Positions 24,351 to 34,490 of a stretch of DNA of 64,000 nucleotides are shown piece by piece. Position numbers and translations under genes: made by a program. Position 1 is the stretch's first letter. Every line of letters starts with the position of its first letter. Below the pieces are notes generated by a model. The model was not told the DNA's origin and did not search any database. It saw only the letters and a program-made list of their open reading frames with translations. This DNA is from Polyodon spathula (lineage: Eukaryota > Chordata > Actinopteri > Acipenseriformes > Polyodontidae): positions 1,058,001-1,122,000 of the forward strand of contig NC_054553.1 in NCBI RefSeq assembly GCF_017654505.1, read 5' to 3'.

Positions 24351-24404
24351 TTTTCGGGATTTACGATTATACTGTATTTACAGTATAATCGTAAATCTCG
24401 AAAA
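24351..24404. repeat. 54-bp near-perfect palindrome (hairpin)
   Basis: Two 26-nt arms (24351-24376 and 24379-24404) are reverse complements apart from one G/T-type mismatch, and are separated by only two bases (TT). The arms are AT-rich apart from a CG near the outer end. The loop is too small for a normal miRNA precursor. Confidence 0.93.
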
Positions 24405-25069
24405 CCTGGAATTCCCTTAGGTTATAGGCATGTTATTAGGTGTAGGCAACGATATGAAAATTGTAAATTGATATTGATAATATCAAAGTCTTCCAAAACC
24501 GAGAGAAAAAACAAAACAATTGCAATATGAAACATACATAAAGATAACGGTAACAGTGCTTTTTAATATCCATGGAGAAAAACAAGACCTTGTTATATTG
24601 CTTTACTATTCCAGCATCAGCCACCTCAAAACCGAAACATTTCTATACTTCCGGATTGGCTAGCAAGTCTGAAGTAATTGAATCTTCAGCTGCTCTGCGT
24701 GGAAATGCGGACTCAACACCTCTAAAAGTATTAAGTACTGGGTCATGCTGAATTTTGCATTATTTTGAGGTTTTCAAAGTACATCTCATTTATAATACTG
24801 AAAACTACCTAAACGCCAATCAATGGAATACAATGGTTAAATAATAGTCGAGTCTGGCTTTCGTCTACGAGACGGACAATGATTGGTATGTACAGGGTTT
24901 GTTATATATTAATATAAAATAAACTTGATTATACTGCGTTTCTATTTTTAGCAGTATCAGTAATAAAAAGTACGTCTCTGCAAGCATAGGGAGATAATTT
25001 GTTTTAATCCCATAATCACAATATGGAAATTATTATCGATATCAAAATATCAATATTGGTGCTCATCCC

Positions 25070-25205
25070 CAATTATTATTATTAATTTAGTCATATAGCA
25101 GACGCGTTTATCCAAAGCAACTTTGAGTCAATTGGAGCTGCATAGTCACTTGCAATAGGACCTCAGTTTTAAGTCTCATCCAAAGGACAGATCTATGCAA
25201 ACTTT
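25070..25205 (+). mobile_element. SINE-like segment with the conserved fish core motif
   Basis: It contains CAGACGCGTTTATCCAAAG followed by CAACTT, a close match to a core motif (CAGACGCTTTTATCCAAAGC) dispersed through fish genomes in V-type SINEs and related repeats, then an ACTTGCAATAGGACC-type stretch. The ends are not defined. Family name is from recall. Confidence 0.55.
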
Positions 25206-25410
25206 ACTTCTGACAAGACAGTGCATTTTGCACAGTCACAGAGTCCATCATCAATGGTGTTGCTGCTCCAAAATGAATTCCTTGAAGTACAGTTTACACA
25301 GAGACAAAAAACTAAAAAAAACTCACTGTCTAATGCAAGAATTATTTATTTGTCTTTGTCATAACCAGCTTACATTATAAACTACGCAACAGTTTGGCAC
25401 TGAATTGCAG

Positions 25411-25432
25411 CCCCCCCCCCCCCCCCCCCCCC
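25411..25432. repeat. Poly-C tract, 22 bp
   Basis: An uninterrupted run of 22 C (22 G on the minus strand). It could form a G-quadruplex and is likely length-variable. It explains the poly-Gly stretches in minus-strand open frames here. Confidence 0.97.
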
Positions 25433-26537
25433 AAACAAACACTTTGAGCCCCTTGTTCTTGTAACAACTGAACTTGAAAAAACAAACATCTTCCAAGGCC
25501 TTGAATGGAGGTAGAAGAATGAAAAAGGGATGAGATTTCTAAGCAACAGAATTTTGATAACAACAAGAAGCAGCAACCTACAGTACTACACACGTACACA
25601 TGGATTACTACAGTCAGAGTGACAAAGCTAGAGTCGGCTAGAACTTGTGATAGTTCCCCCTTTGGCCGGGAGCAGTAAAGATCAGTCCAAAAGAAGAAAT
25701 CGCCCGTAGCAGTGATAAGTGACTGAATCTTCAAGAAATGTAGGAAAGTCCATGTTCCTGCTGTCACTCTGAACTGCAGAAAAAACCTGCATAGAAGTGG
25801 GAACTGCTCAAGCAAGCCCTTGAGGCATGGAGAGCCTAGTGGACGCTCTTTACCAAGCAAGCATGGCTCGACGGAACTGCTTTAAGAGACACCAGCCAAG
25901 CCCCTTGCTGCACACATGCTCCCAGTATTGCCTTGTACATCTGACAAATTGGCAAAATACTAAAAAATTACTGCGCAAATACCTACTGCACCTAACGAAG
26001 TTAAAAAGCACAGTCATAATACATAACGGGGTGATTCACTCACTTCTCACTTCCTCTACTGTGGAATTAAGAGCTGGGTGGGCATGAATACACAGTCATG
26101 TAAAATAAATAACCCTTTATCTGAACAAACGTACTCCCACCTCTACATATGATAAGACACAGCCTACATGAAATGGGTGTCTGCCCAACCAACTACCCTG
26201 AACCAGTTGCTATAAGCTAGTTTTGTATTCAGTATTGTACTTGTTTGTATCTACGAAGTACTGACTGCATTTTCCTGAAAAACAGCTTAATCAAAAATAA
26301 ATTTCAATACTGACACTTTCAGTTGCTGTATTATCTATGACCACAAGATGACCCAAACCTTGTTAACTGTCATGGTTGTGGGATCGGAGAACGCCCACTA
26401 AAAAAAAAAAGAGAGACAGACATTCTAAAAATTGAAACAAAAATAATAATAATAAAAAAAAAAAAAAAAGGGGATAAAATTGGGTACTCAATTTAAAAAT
26501 ATAAATAAATAATAAGGAGTTAACTTTATAGTCAATC

Positions 26538-29500
26538 TCATTTTCTGTTCTGTGAGTAACAAGAAACAATGTACTTCTCCCACTCTGAAGAAAGTTTTTC
26601 TTTTTGGCCTTTACCGCCATCTGAAAAACAAAACAAAGAGCAGATATGTTACTGTTTATAAGTCTGATGGCCATTTTTCCCCCTCTCTGCGGTCACACTC
26701 ACAAATGTGACTTACTTTTCAGACTGCAGACAGTGCGCATTCTTGTGTGCGTCGCATGACCGTTTTGTGCCAATCTCTCGGAAAGTGAGGGTCCTCTCCT
26801 AAAGGAAAGGAAAGGCATTTTATGGTCTAGATTATTTATACATATATATTTTTTTCTTCGTAAACCTATCCATTTTGCTATTGTGTAAATGACCCGACAC
26901 TAGTGTAAGTGTATACAGCACTGTGGCATGAAGAGGGGTTTTGTGTAAATGTATATTGTAAATAATGTGTATTTACTGTAATTAATGGATGAAGTATCTG
27001 ACGCTCCTGGGCCAGCCTGTCTGCTGTGTGTGATTACCAGCCGTGGAATCTAATCAGCAGGTAGGTGTGTTCCAGCAGGGAGTCAGGTATAGCAATGCAA
27101 GTAATGAACGCACACACCCACACAGCAGATAGCTACCCGGTCCCAAGCATTAATACCTTGTATCTTTCTAAACAAGAGACTTAGGGGAGCTCCCTAATAA
27201 AAGCTAAATCTTAAAACAATAATTTTGTGAATAAAGTAACTGTTACAACTGTGTATAATGGTAATTAAAACAGGATTCATGTATTGAACTTTTCACATAT
27301 CCACCCATACTCCGATCCCACCGCAGTCAGATACGCAACGGACATCTGTGTGCGTGTCATATATAAGAATAAAAAAAACTTCTTACACTGTTCAAAATTA
27401 GCATGTCAAACAGCACCACACAAAAACACTGTTGGCATTACACTTGAACACTCGATCGAGCAGGCAGTGCAGTGTGTGGTTTGGTCTCACACACTTGACC
27501 CCTCGATCGAGCAGGCAGTGCAGTGTGTGGTTTGGTCTCATACACACCTCATCGCTCCCAGTTTTCCCTTCTCCATGAACAGCTCCACCATCACCGTGGT
27601 TTTCTTAGGATACAGCCTGGCATACAGGCTCCGGACTTCAACTTTGTCTTGAAACCAACTAATGGCTTCAGAGGACCATTTGGATCCATCCACTGGAGAG
27701 ACCTAAAACAAGGAAAGGCAGCACAACCTAGAGATACAGGGTATCTCCAATAAAGTACTGACTAGCATCCGGTTAATAAACACATTCCTAGGAGTATTTC
27801 AGAGTAGTGATGATTCTATACATACAGTAAGAGAATTCTTACATATTTAACACTTACGTGCTCCAGTGAGACACACAAAGCTTGCTGTGGGACATCCATG
27901 AACTGTGGACTGAGCTCTTTAATATCGCTGAGTGGAAGGCATGCAGTATCTCCATAATCCACTCGCAACACTTGAACGTTCAGCCGGCATCCTGGAGACT
28001 GATCCGGGTTGGCCTCTTTAAACAAAAAGAATTGACAAACTGTATTAAGAACCTTTTCAAAGACAACATTAATCTGCAACAAAACTAGTGCCCGGTGCTA
28101 CTAAAGGAAGTGGAGTTTTCAGATGATCAACTAAGCATTATGCATCTTTTTACAATTTTAAAAAATAAATAAATACCTGCAGCAACTTCATTTTGCAGAT
28201 GTCAGCATACATTAGGGCTGTCAGTTAAGCCTCCAAATAGCAATTGATTAATTTTATATATATATGCGCAATATGACTGCATGATACCTCCTTGCATGCC
28301 ACAGATCTTTTCCACTCGTGCCCGGCACCACAGCTTGTTCTTGGGGAACCAGCCGCACACATAGCTTCCGATGTCAGGAATGCTGTTCACCCGAGTGAGG
28401 GGGCTGCTGCTGCATGTTCTACTGCTGAAACATATTATAACATTATACCTTCTGCTCGTCACACCTGGATTTATCAATTATTTCAAGATATTCATGGTCA
28501 TAATCTCAAATCGCACATGGATACAATTAAACAATACAGGTATTCTACAATATCATATTTCAAAAACTGTCATTAACACGAAGGGCACTGTTACAGAAGT
28601 ACACCAAAGATTTCACTTGCTTGAGCTCCAGGGCCAGCTCCTGCATCAGAGGCCCCACGTCCTGAATGAAGAAGCAGCTGGGATCTACAACATGAGTGAC
28701 AGCCACCTCCACCTCGTTAAACTTATGGATCCGAAAGTCTGGAATAACCCTTCCGGTGACTCCATCCTGGGAACGGGTGCTGATGCCTGGCTCCATGACA
28801 ACACTGAGGAGACAGCCCGGCGCAGGAGGCTTGGTGTCCTTTTCCATCACAACGCTGCCCTTCACAGAGATCTCAGAGATATCCCACAGCTCAGACTCTG
28901 TGGCAACCGTACAGCTGTAGGTCACAATGTCATCTGCGTCTTGTCTCTTAACTTTAAAGACCGGCAACAAGGATTTCCTGCAGGGGTTATTTTTCTGTTT
29001 CAGCCCTGTCTTTAATGGAAAGCCAGCACCCAGACTGCCTTCAAAAGCACTAATCACATGTGGAGTTTCTGTCAGTTCCTTTATGACAAAGGCTGGTGTG
29101 CAGACAGAACATGCTTTCGCTTTACTGTGCATAATATCAGCAGTGGAACTGTCTGTTTTACAAAAGTTTTTGAGAAAGCTCAGCAGCTGGGAAGAGGTGA
29201 GTTTCTGGTGCTGCACTTGGAGTCCTTTACCCCAGCTCCTGTTTAACAGGAATGCAGAGCCTTGCTGTGCTATCATGCCTTTATCTGCTGTTTGGTCAAG
29301 TGGACCGCTGACATTTTCTTTTAAACCGCCAAGCTGCGGTCGCTGCTGCTGCTGCTGCTGCTGCTTAGGCTTGACAGTGCGCTCTGCAAACTGCATATCT
29401 TTTGTGAGGAAGCCCGGAGGGGAGCGGTACACTTGTACCTCAAGACTGTAACAGGTGGAGATGCTGCGAGACACAACTTCTCTCTGAGGATTGAGGAACA

Positions 29501-30466
29501 TCTGTATTTGCTGGAAGGCTAAGGCAGCCCCTAGAGTTTGAACAGCATTCGTAATAGAGCTTGCCATCAGAACGTTACTCAGCACAGGTCCAAACTTCAT
29601 AACATCGGAGACCAGGACACCTCTCAGTGCTGGAGACGACTCCGCGAGAAGGGAGGCCTTTGGGTTCGCTGCCAACAGATGGGATGGCTTGACAGCTATA
29701 CATTAAAATAACAAATTCATAGTTAAAATCACGTAATCAACAAAAACTACAAAATGAGATTGCAAGTTTACCGGAAGCCATATCAGTAGTACAGTATTGC
29801 ATGTTAGATTTCGAAATGTCAAATTTTTCAATGTGTCAGTTTTTCGTTAAGTATAAGGAAAACTACAAAGCTGTATGTAATTCAACATGTTAACGTAACA
29901 TTATTCACTAGGTTTCATTTGACTGAGGCAAAATGTGTTAATTGTACAGGGTGATACAAAACCTTTGGCCATAGCTGAACGCAAGACATATAGAAACACA
30001 CAAGACGTTATGGGCAAAGTACGATATAATAAGTACTAAGCACAGTATAAACTTACATTAGAGAAACATGGACAAAGTAACTGTTTCAGACGATACTTCT
30101 TTTCGTACCTGATTTGATTTCCTGAAAAAAGCCGCAGACCTGTTTAACAATACTGCAACCTTGGTCAAGCCTGTCCAAAACATTCAGGCAATCGCGCAAG
30201 AAGTCTGCTTCACTAGCCATTAGAAGAATATCCACCGCTGTACTTAACTGAAACAAATAGGTTTTAATTAATACATTATCAAACATCAAATCTTTACCAA
30301 AAAAAAAAAACAACATCACTCAAAAAAGCCTAAATAAAAACGTCACCTGTTGTGTAAATGTTCTTAGTTCATGCTCCAACGAGTTCCTGATATTTTGCAG
30401 CACTAACAATTTGTAAACCAGGAACCGTTTCGTGCTTGCCGGAGTGGGACACGTTCCTGCCGCCAT
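26538..30466 (-). CDS. Unassigned protein with one C-terminal extended Tudor domain (8 exons)
   Basis: Minus-strand exons are 30466-30347, 30247-30109, 29695-28621, 28424-28288, 28015-27858, 27702-27548, 26798-26716 and 26620-26538. All phases close, giving 1950 nt and 649 residues (ATG 30466, TGA 26538). Residues 1-86 look helical and coiled. The large exon 3 encodes a long, probably disordered region with a run of about seven Gln. About 410-595 forms an extended Tudor domain: a strand with VTHVVDPSCFFIQDV, Tudor core YVCGWFPKNKLWCRARV to VLRVDYGDTACLPL, then the SN-like part VRSLYARLYPKKTTVMVEL. The end, PSLSERLAQNGHA, resembles Tudor-domain proteins such as RNF17. Extended Tudor domains bind methyl-arginine tails, often of PIWI proteins, in germ granules; that role here is inferred. 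I could not match it to a named gene. The exon 3 donor is GC rather than GT. Other parts look canonical. Confidence 0.85.
27441..27545. repeat. Two-copy 51-bp tandem duplication beside the exon 6 donor
   Basis: A 51-bp unit (beginning CACTTGAACACTCGATCGAG) is present twice with a few differences. The second copy ends just inside the intron next to the Tudor gene exon 6 donor at 27547. Each copy contains the palindrome CTCGATCGAG. Confidence 0.9.
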
Positions 30467-31121
30467 ATTCTCTCCTTCGTAAAGGTAAGGAAACATCAAA
30501 ACTATAACATTAAACTGACAAGGTCAGAGAAAAAACGCTCGCTGTGGTTTTAGAACTACGAGTGCAATTTTACAGAGTAAAAAAAATATATACAATCTCA
30601 TAAAAACAGAATGTATGAGAAGGCCTGGTTATGCGCTCATGCGGCACAAAAACTAAAAAAAAAAACAATGCTCTCAAATGAACTTAAAACAACTGAACTG
30701 TTCGTCTGGTTACGGATGTGTACTTCTAAACCAATCCGACATTAGGTGTGAAACTGTTTTTCTCGTTGCTGACAATTAACAACAAGAAAGGGTGCGACTG
30801 CTCGTAATCACGTGGCTGCTACCATTGAAGACGGGAATTAGTATTTTAACGAGAATGAACATACCTTCGACCGAACAAATATAAATGTCTTTGTTGGTGT
30901 CACTGTGGATTTCCAAATGACACTACACGTTTAGTGCTGTGCAAACCGGTTCCTATGGCAGCGGCGACCCAGAACCGTGTGAAGCGACTCCCGTCAGGGG
31001 ACGGCACTGCGAGTTGGTTTGTGAAAGGGTTTAGCACATGCGCAGTCGGAATGGGGCCTGTGGACGATTTAAAAACAACAACGGGCACTATTCTCAAAAC
31101 ATCATAAAACACAAAAAAAAA

Positions 31122-31123
<2 letters not shown>

Positions 31124-31199
<76 letters not shown>
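31124..31199. repeat. (TA)n microsatellite
   Basis: An almost pure run of about 37 AT units after an A-rich stretch. It yields Ile-Tyr repeats in both strands' open frames. Confidence 0.97.
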
Positions 31200-31204
<5 letters not shown>

Positions 31205-32711
31205 CCCAATTTATTTGGAAATACAAAGGGGTGACTCCAATCCAACCATATATTATTTACCAATGAATATACCTTTTGGTCTCTTTGGCGACTCAAACCA
31301 TCGCTCTAAATTTGAATTTTACAGTATGGCACAGTGATAGCATAGGAAACCAGCAGTATGTTTAACAAAGGAAAGCTCCTCATATTGGATAATAAATGGC
31401 TTGTGTTTCGCTGCGTGATTTCGCAAACAAAGCCTAAATCAGCCTTAATCACCTCACGGAAATCCACAACAGCAGCCTTGTCTAGTAAAAACCTAACGTC
31501 CTCGTCTGGTAAATCATATAAATGACTCTGGGCCGGTATATCGTTTCTCTGTTTCGATTTTGCTTTCTCTGTTCTGTATGAGCGCTGCATTCCAGATAGA
31601 AAACCTCAAAAATCACCTTTCAGAATCCTTTATATAAATCGAGAGAATGACTTCAACACCTGACCAGGTGAACACATTCCACTAAAATTAGGACTAACAA
31701 CTGAAATGTTGACAGTGAGAATCACAGCTGGGAATTCAAAAAAGGGGTGTATTGGTATGTAAATGAAGCATTCGAGAAGTTTACTCGGGTATATTCTTCT
31801 AGTAGTGGGATTAAACGGAAACAGGAGAATCTTTGTTAAAAGAACCATGAAATCTCAAATCACCCTGAAGAACCGCTAAAAGGAGAACTCATTCGACAGT
31901 CTCATAATGCATCTCGAATGTCCCTCTCGAATTTATGAGAATAGAGCCCAGCATGTTTCATGCTAACGTTAAAACCAGTAAACATTTCACAATGAGAAGT
32001 ACACTCGCTTAAATGCATTACTGAGTCGTTGGTTGGACCAGCAGCAACTCATTTAGGGCACTAGAAATTCCAGGACAAATGTCTGATGCAATATCAAATC
32101 GAACTGGCTGGGTTATTTTGAGTTGTTATAGCTTGGTTAGAAAGTTTTGGAGTCAGGCGCGCCCCGGTGCAAACGTGGCAGTTTGAGAGGAAAACACAGT
32201 TTATAGTTGGCTTTGATTTGAACTGCTGCCATTTCCAGTTACGTCGTGTGGTGTTTGCTGTTGGAGGACTGCTTAGTTAAAGGTTTGTACAACATATTCT
32301 AAAACAAAACAAAACGTTTATATGTCTTGCATGTCGATCAATGAAACATCTCTTTCCTAATCCCGTACCTATTCATCATGCACGGGAAATCTACACAAGC
32401 AACCAACCCTATTAATTGCAATGACGTTCTAATTCAACAGGTACTCGTTCGCTTTGTCTTACATTCCTGCTCGTACCTAGAAATGTTAGATTGAAATTCA
32501 TTTGTTCAGTGCACTTCACAAAAACTGCTAACGTTGCAAATAAGAGCCTAAAATTTTTTGAAACATTAGGCTAGTACTAGGTACCAGAGCAACCATTTGC
32601 AGAAATGTCTGTAGGGACCTCTGATTTCATCCATACTACTTTATCCCCCAAATGTTCTGCAATATGCAATCCCTTACAAAATCTGATGCAACTTCAAGTA
32701 TTTTATGTGTG

Positions 32712-32716
<5 letters not shown>

Positions 32717-32751
<35 letters not shown>
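32717..32751. repeat. Poly-A tract, 35 bp
   Basis: 35 consecutive A, about 145 bp upstream of the serpinh1 heat-shock element. It could be the tail of a retroposed sequence, but no recognisable body precedes it. Confidence 0.95.
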
Positions 32752-32754
<3 letters not shown>

Positions 32755-32896
32755 CTTAGGAATCTCTCTCCTCTCCCCACCTCATGTAGAGGCCTATATA
32801 TATAAATTGGGAGGTGCTTCTCGTCGCACTAGCTCACATTTCACAAGCAGCTTCATCCCAGTGGATGTGTTAGTCTGGACACAGACTCCGAATTCC

Positions 32897-32909
32897 TTCT
32901 GGAAGCTTC
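32897..32909 (+). promoter_or_regulatory. serpinh1: Perfect heat-shock element of the serpinh1 promoter
   Basis: TTCTGGAAGCTTC fits the HSF1 consensus TTCnnGAAnnTTC with three correctly spaced alternating pentamers. It ends 11 bp before a TATAAAG box. HSP47 is the classic heat-inducible ER collagen chaperone, so an HSE in this position agrees with known regulation. Confidence 0.75.
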
Positions 32910-32920
32910 TCTGAGCCTGT

Positions 32921-32927
32921 TATAAAG
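32921..32927 (+). promoter_or_regulatory. serpinh1: TATA box of serpinh1
   Basis: TATAAAG lies directly downstream of the heat-shock element. Transcription would start about 30 bp later, near 32950, just before a (GAA)n-rich leader. The predicted first exon ends at a GT donor after 33000. Confidence 0.65.
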
Positions 32928-32949
32928 TAACTCGCAGCGCACATTCCCA

Positions 32950-33000
32950 TTAGAAGAAGAAGAAGAAGAAGAAGAGTAGTGAGCTGTCTGAATAAAGAGG
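32950..33000 (+). other. serpinh1: Predicted non-coding first exon of serpinh1
   Basis: From the expected start about 30 bp after the TATA box to the donor AAAGAG/GTAAAA at 33000/33001. It contains a run of seven to eight AGA/GAA trinucleotides and no ATG. The 33001-34460 intron ends in TTTGCAG. The call is inferred from promoter and splice signals. Confidence 0.5.
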
Positions 33001-34460
33001 TAAAACTTTCTTTTAGTTTGCTTTACTATATTGTATGCGAATTGTTAATTGTAGCACAGACTGACCGACTTTTGCTCAGCTGTTTAGGTTTGCGCTATTC
33101 TACAAGGTAAGCGTTTTTGGATATGATTGCGGGTTTTTGTGTTTAAAAGAATTGATGGATTACATGTGTTTTTTTTTGTTTTTTTTTATGTAATCCGCTC
33201 GACAAGTTTGCAATGATTTCTGTGACCTGTAGAAACGCTGTGATGTTTCTATCACCGTTATCTTTGCTCCAGTTTGTGTCTCTCAATTGCACGCTGATTG
33301 AAAAATCAGTTATGGTTTCAAATGCTAACCCAGGCAGTCATCTAAGCGAAGCACGCCTCATCTTCGGCATTCAGAAATGTTGAGAAACTTTCTATAGTGT
33401 TTTTATATAATTATTAGTTAGTTCAATAAAAAAAGTAACACATCTCCTTCTCTTTGTCTACCATTTCATCTATCAATGACTACAGTATTTGTGAAACTTT
33501 AAGGTAACTCGTAATTCCTTGCAGTCTGCATTGCCTGATACGACGTGTTTAAAAGCTATACACGAGAGAATGTTTAATAGCACATCTTTGTTGGTCATAC
33601 ACTGTACTATTAGTGTGATGTTGCTGACTGTACCTAGTCTAGCACAGTTTTCATGTAGTGGCTTTGGTTAGAGTTCACCAGTGTGGTCCAGGCTGTGGTG
33701 TGTGTGTGTTTTAATAATTAATAACTTTAGGGCAACTGTCATCAAGTAAGTAATCCACTTTGGGGGAGGGGAGTGTTTTTAAATAATTTGTGAACCAATA
33801 TACTTGTACTCATTGTGTTTTTCAGAATGGACTTGACAAAGATATACATCGCTTTGAAAACATTTCAAGGCATAAAGTGGATTAAATGGAAATAAAAAAT
33901 GTAGACATATTTTACAATTCCAGAAAAGACAAAGCCCTAATGTTAGTGTCTAACAATGCATCCTCAACTTCCCGTCAAGTTTAAAACTTGCATGTCTGCT
34001 TAGGTTTTGTAAAGATTGCACAGGGGGTTGAGGATATGCAAGAAAGAATGTCCTGTATTGGGATCTAATTAAACATGCACTGATCATCAAAGGATGTCCT
34101 GTATCGAGATCTAATTAAACATGCACTGATCGTCCACCCTGGCTACTGTCCAGTTTGAATGAATTGGATAGTTTAAACCAGTTTGCTCTGGTTTAAAAAA
34201 ACTTGTGCATTAAGCACTGTAGCATAGATTTCATTTTGATATCAGACAAACTTACATAGTGACTCACTTTAGAAACAGCCACTACCTTCATCAGTACAGT
34301 CTAATGTACGTAAGTAAACATAAGGACTCTTGTAAAGATGCAAGGCTGAAAATATTTCAACAAACTTGGTAAGACCTTAAATATATATTATATATATATG
34401 AATAATTAATAATATGCTGATGGAGTTGTCCTGAAGTCCCTTTTTCTGTTCACTTTGCAG
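33001..34460 (+). other. serpinh1: Predicted first intron of serpinh1
   Basis: Donor GTAAAA at 33001 and acceptor TTTGCAG ending at 34460. Nothing coding is seen. It contains a 46-bp direct duplication at 34048-34132. Confidence 0.5.
34048..34132. repeat. Two-copy 46-bp direct duplication
   Basis: The segment starting ATGTCCTGTAT with GATCTAATTAAACATGCACT occurs at 34048 and again at 34094 with a few changes. It lies in the predicted serpinh1 first intron. Confidence 0.9.
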
Positions 34461-34490
34461 GCTAGACGTGAGTTTCCATTCAAAGTCACA

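Larger units (their letters stand above)
20497..26537. other. Non-coding DNA between gjb1 and the Tudor gene
   Basis: No gene is supported. The gjb1 first exon and promoter should lie in the left part, and the Tudor gene 3' UTR in the right part. Contents include a near-duplicate of about 30 bp at 21072 and 21142, a perfect-type hairpin at 24351-24404, a SINE-like segment at 25070-25205 and a 22-base poly-C run. The 161-codon minus-strand frame at 25375-25860 is driven by the poly-C run and looks random. Confidence 0.5.
30467..32949. other. Head-to-head intergenic region between the Tudor gene and serpinh1
   Basis: This holds both promoters: the Tudor gene is transcribed left from 30466 and serpinh1 right from about 32950. 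A NRF1-like CATGCGCAG occurs near 31037. It also contains a TA microsatellite, a 35-base poly-A and, at the right end, a heat-shock element with TATA box. A minus-strand frame at 31306-31590 is open for 94 codons but not recognised. Confidence 0.5.

Noticed and set aside
25375..25860. 161-codon minus-strand frame
   Set aside because: Contains a poly-Gly run translated from the 22-bp homopolymer; no similarity.
28371..29451. Long plus-strand frames at the Tudor gene
   Set aside because: Antisense shadows of the large coding exon on the minus strand.
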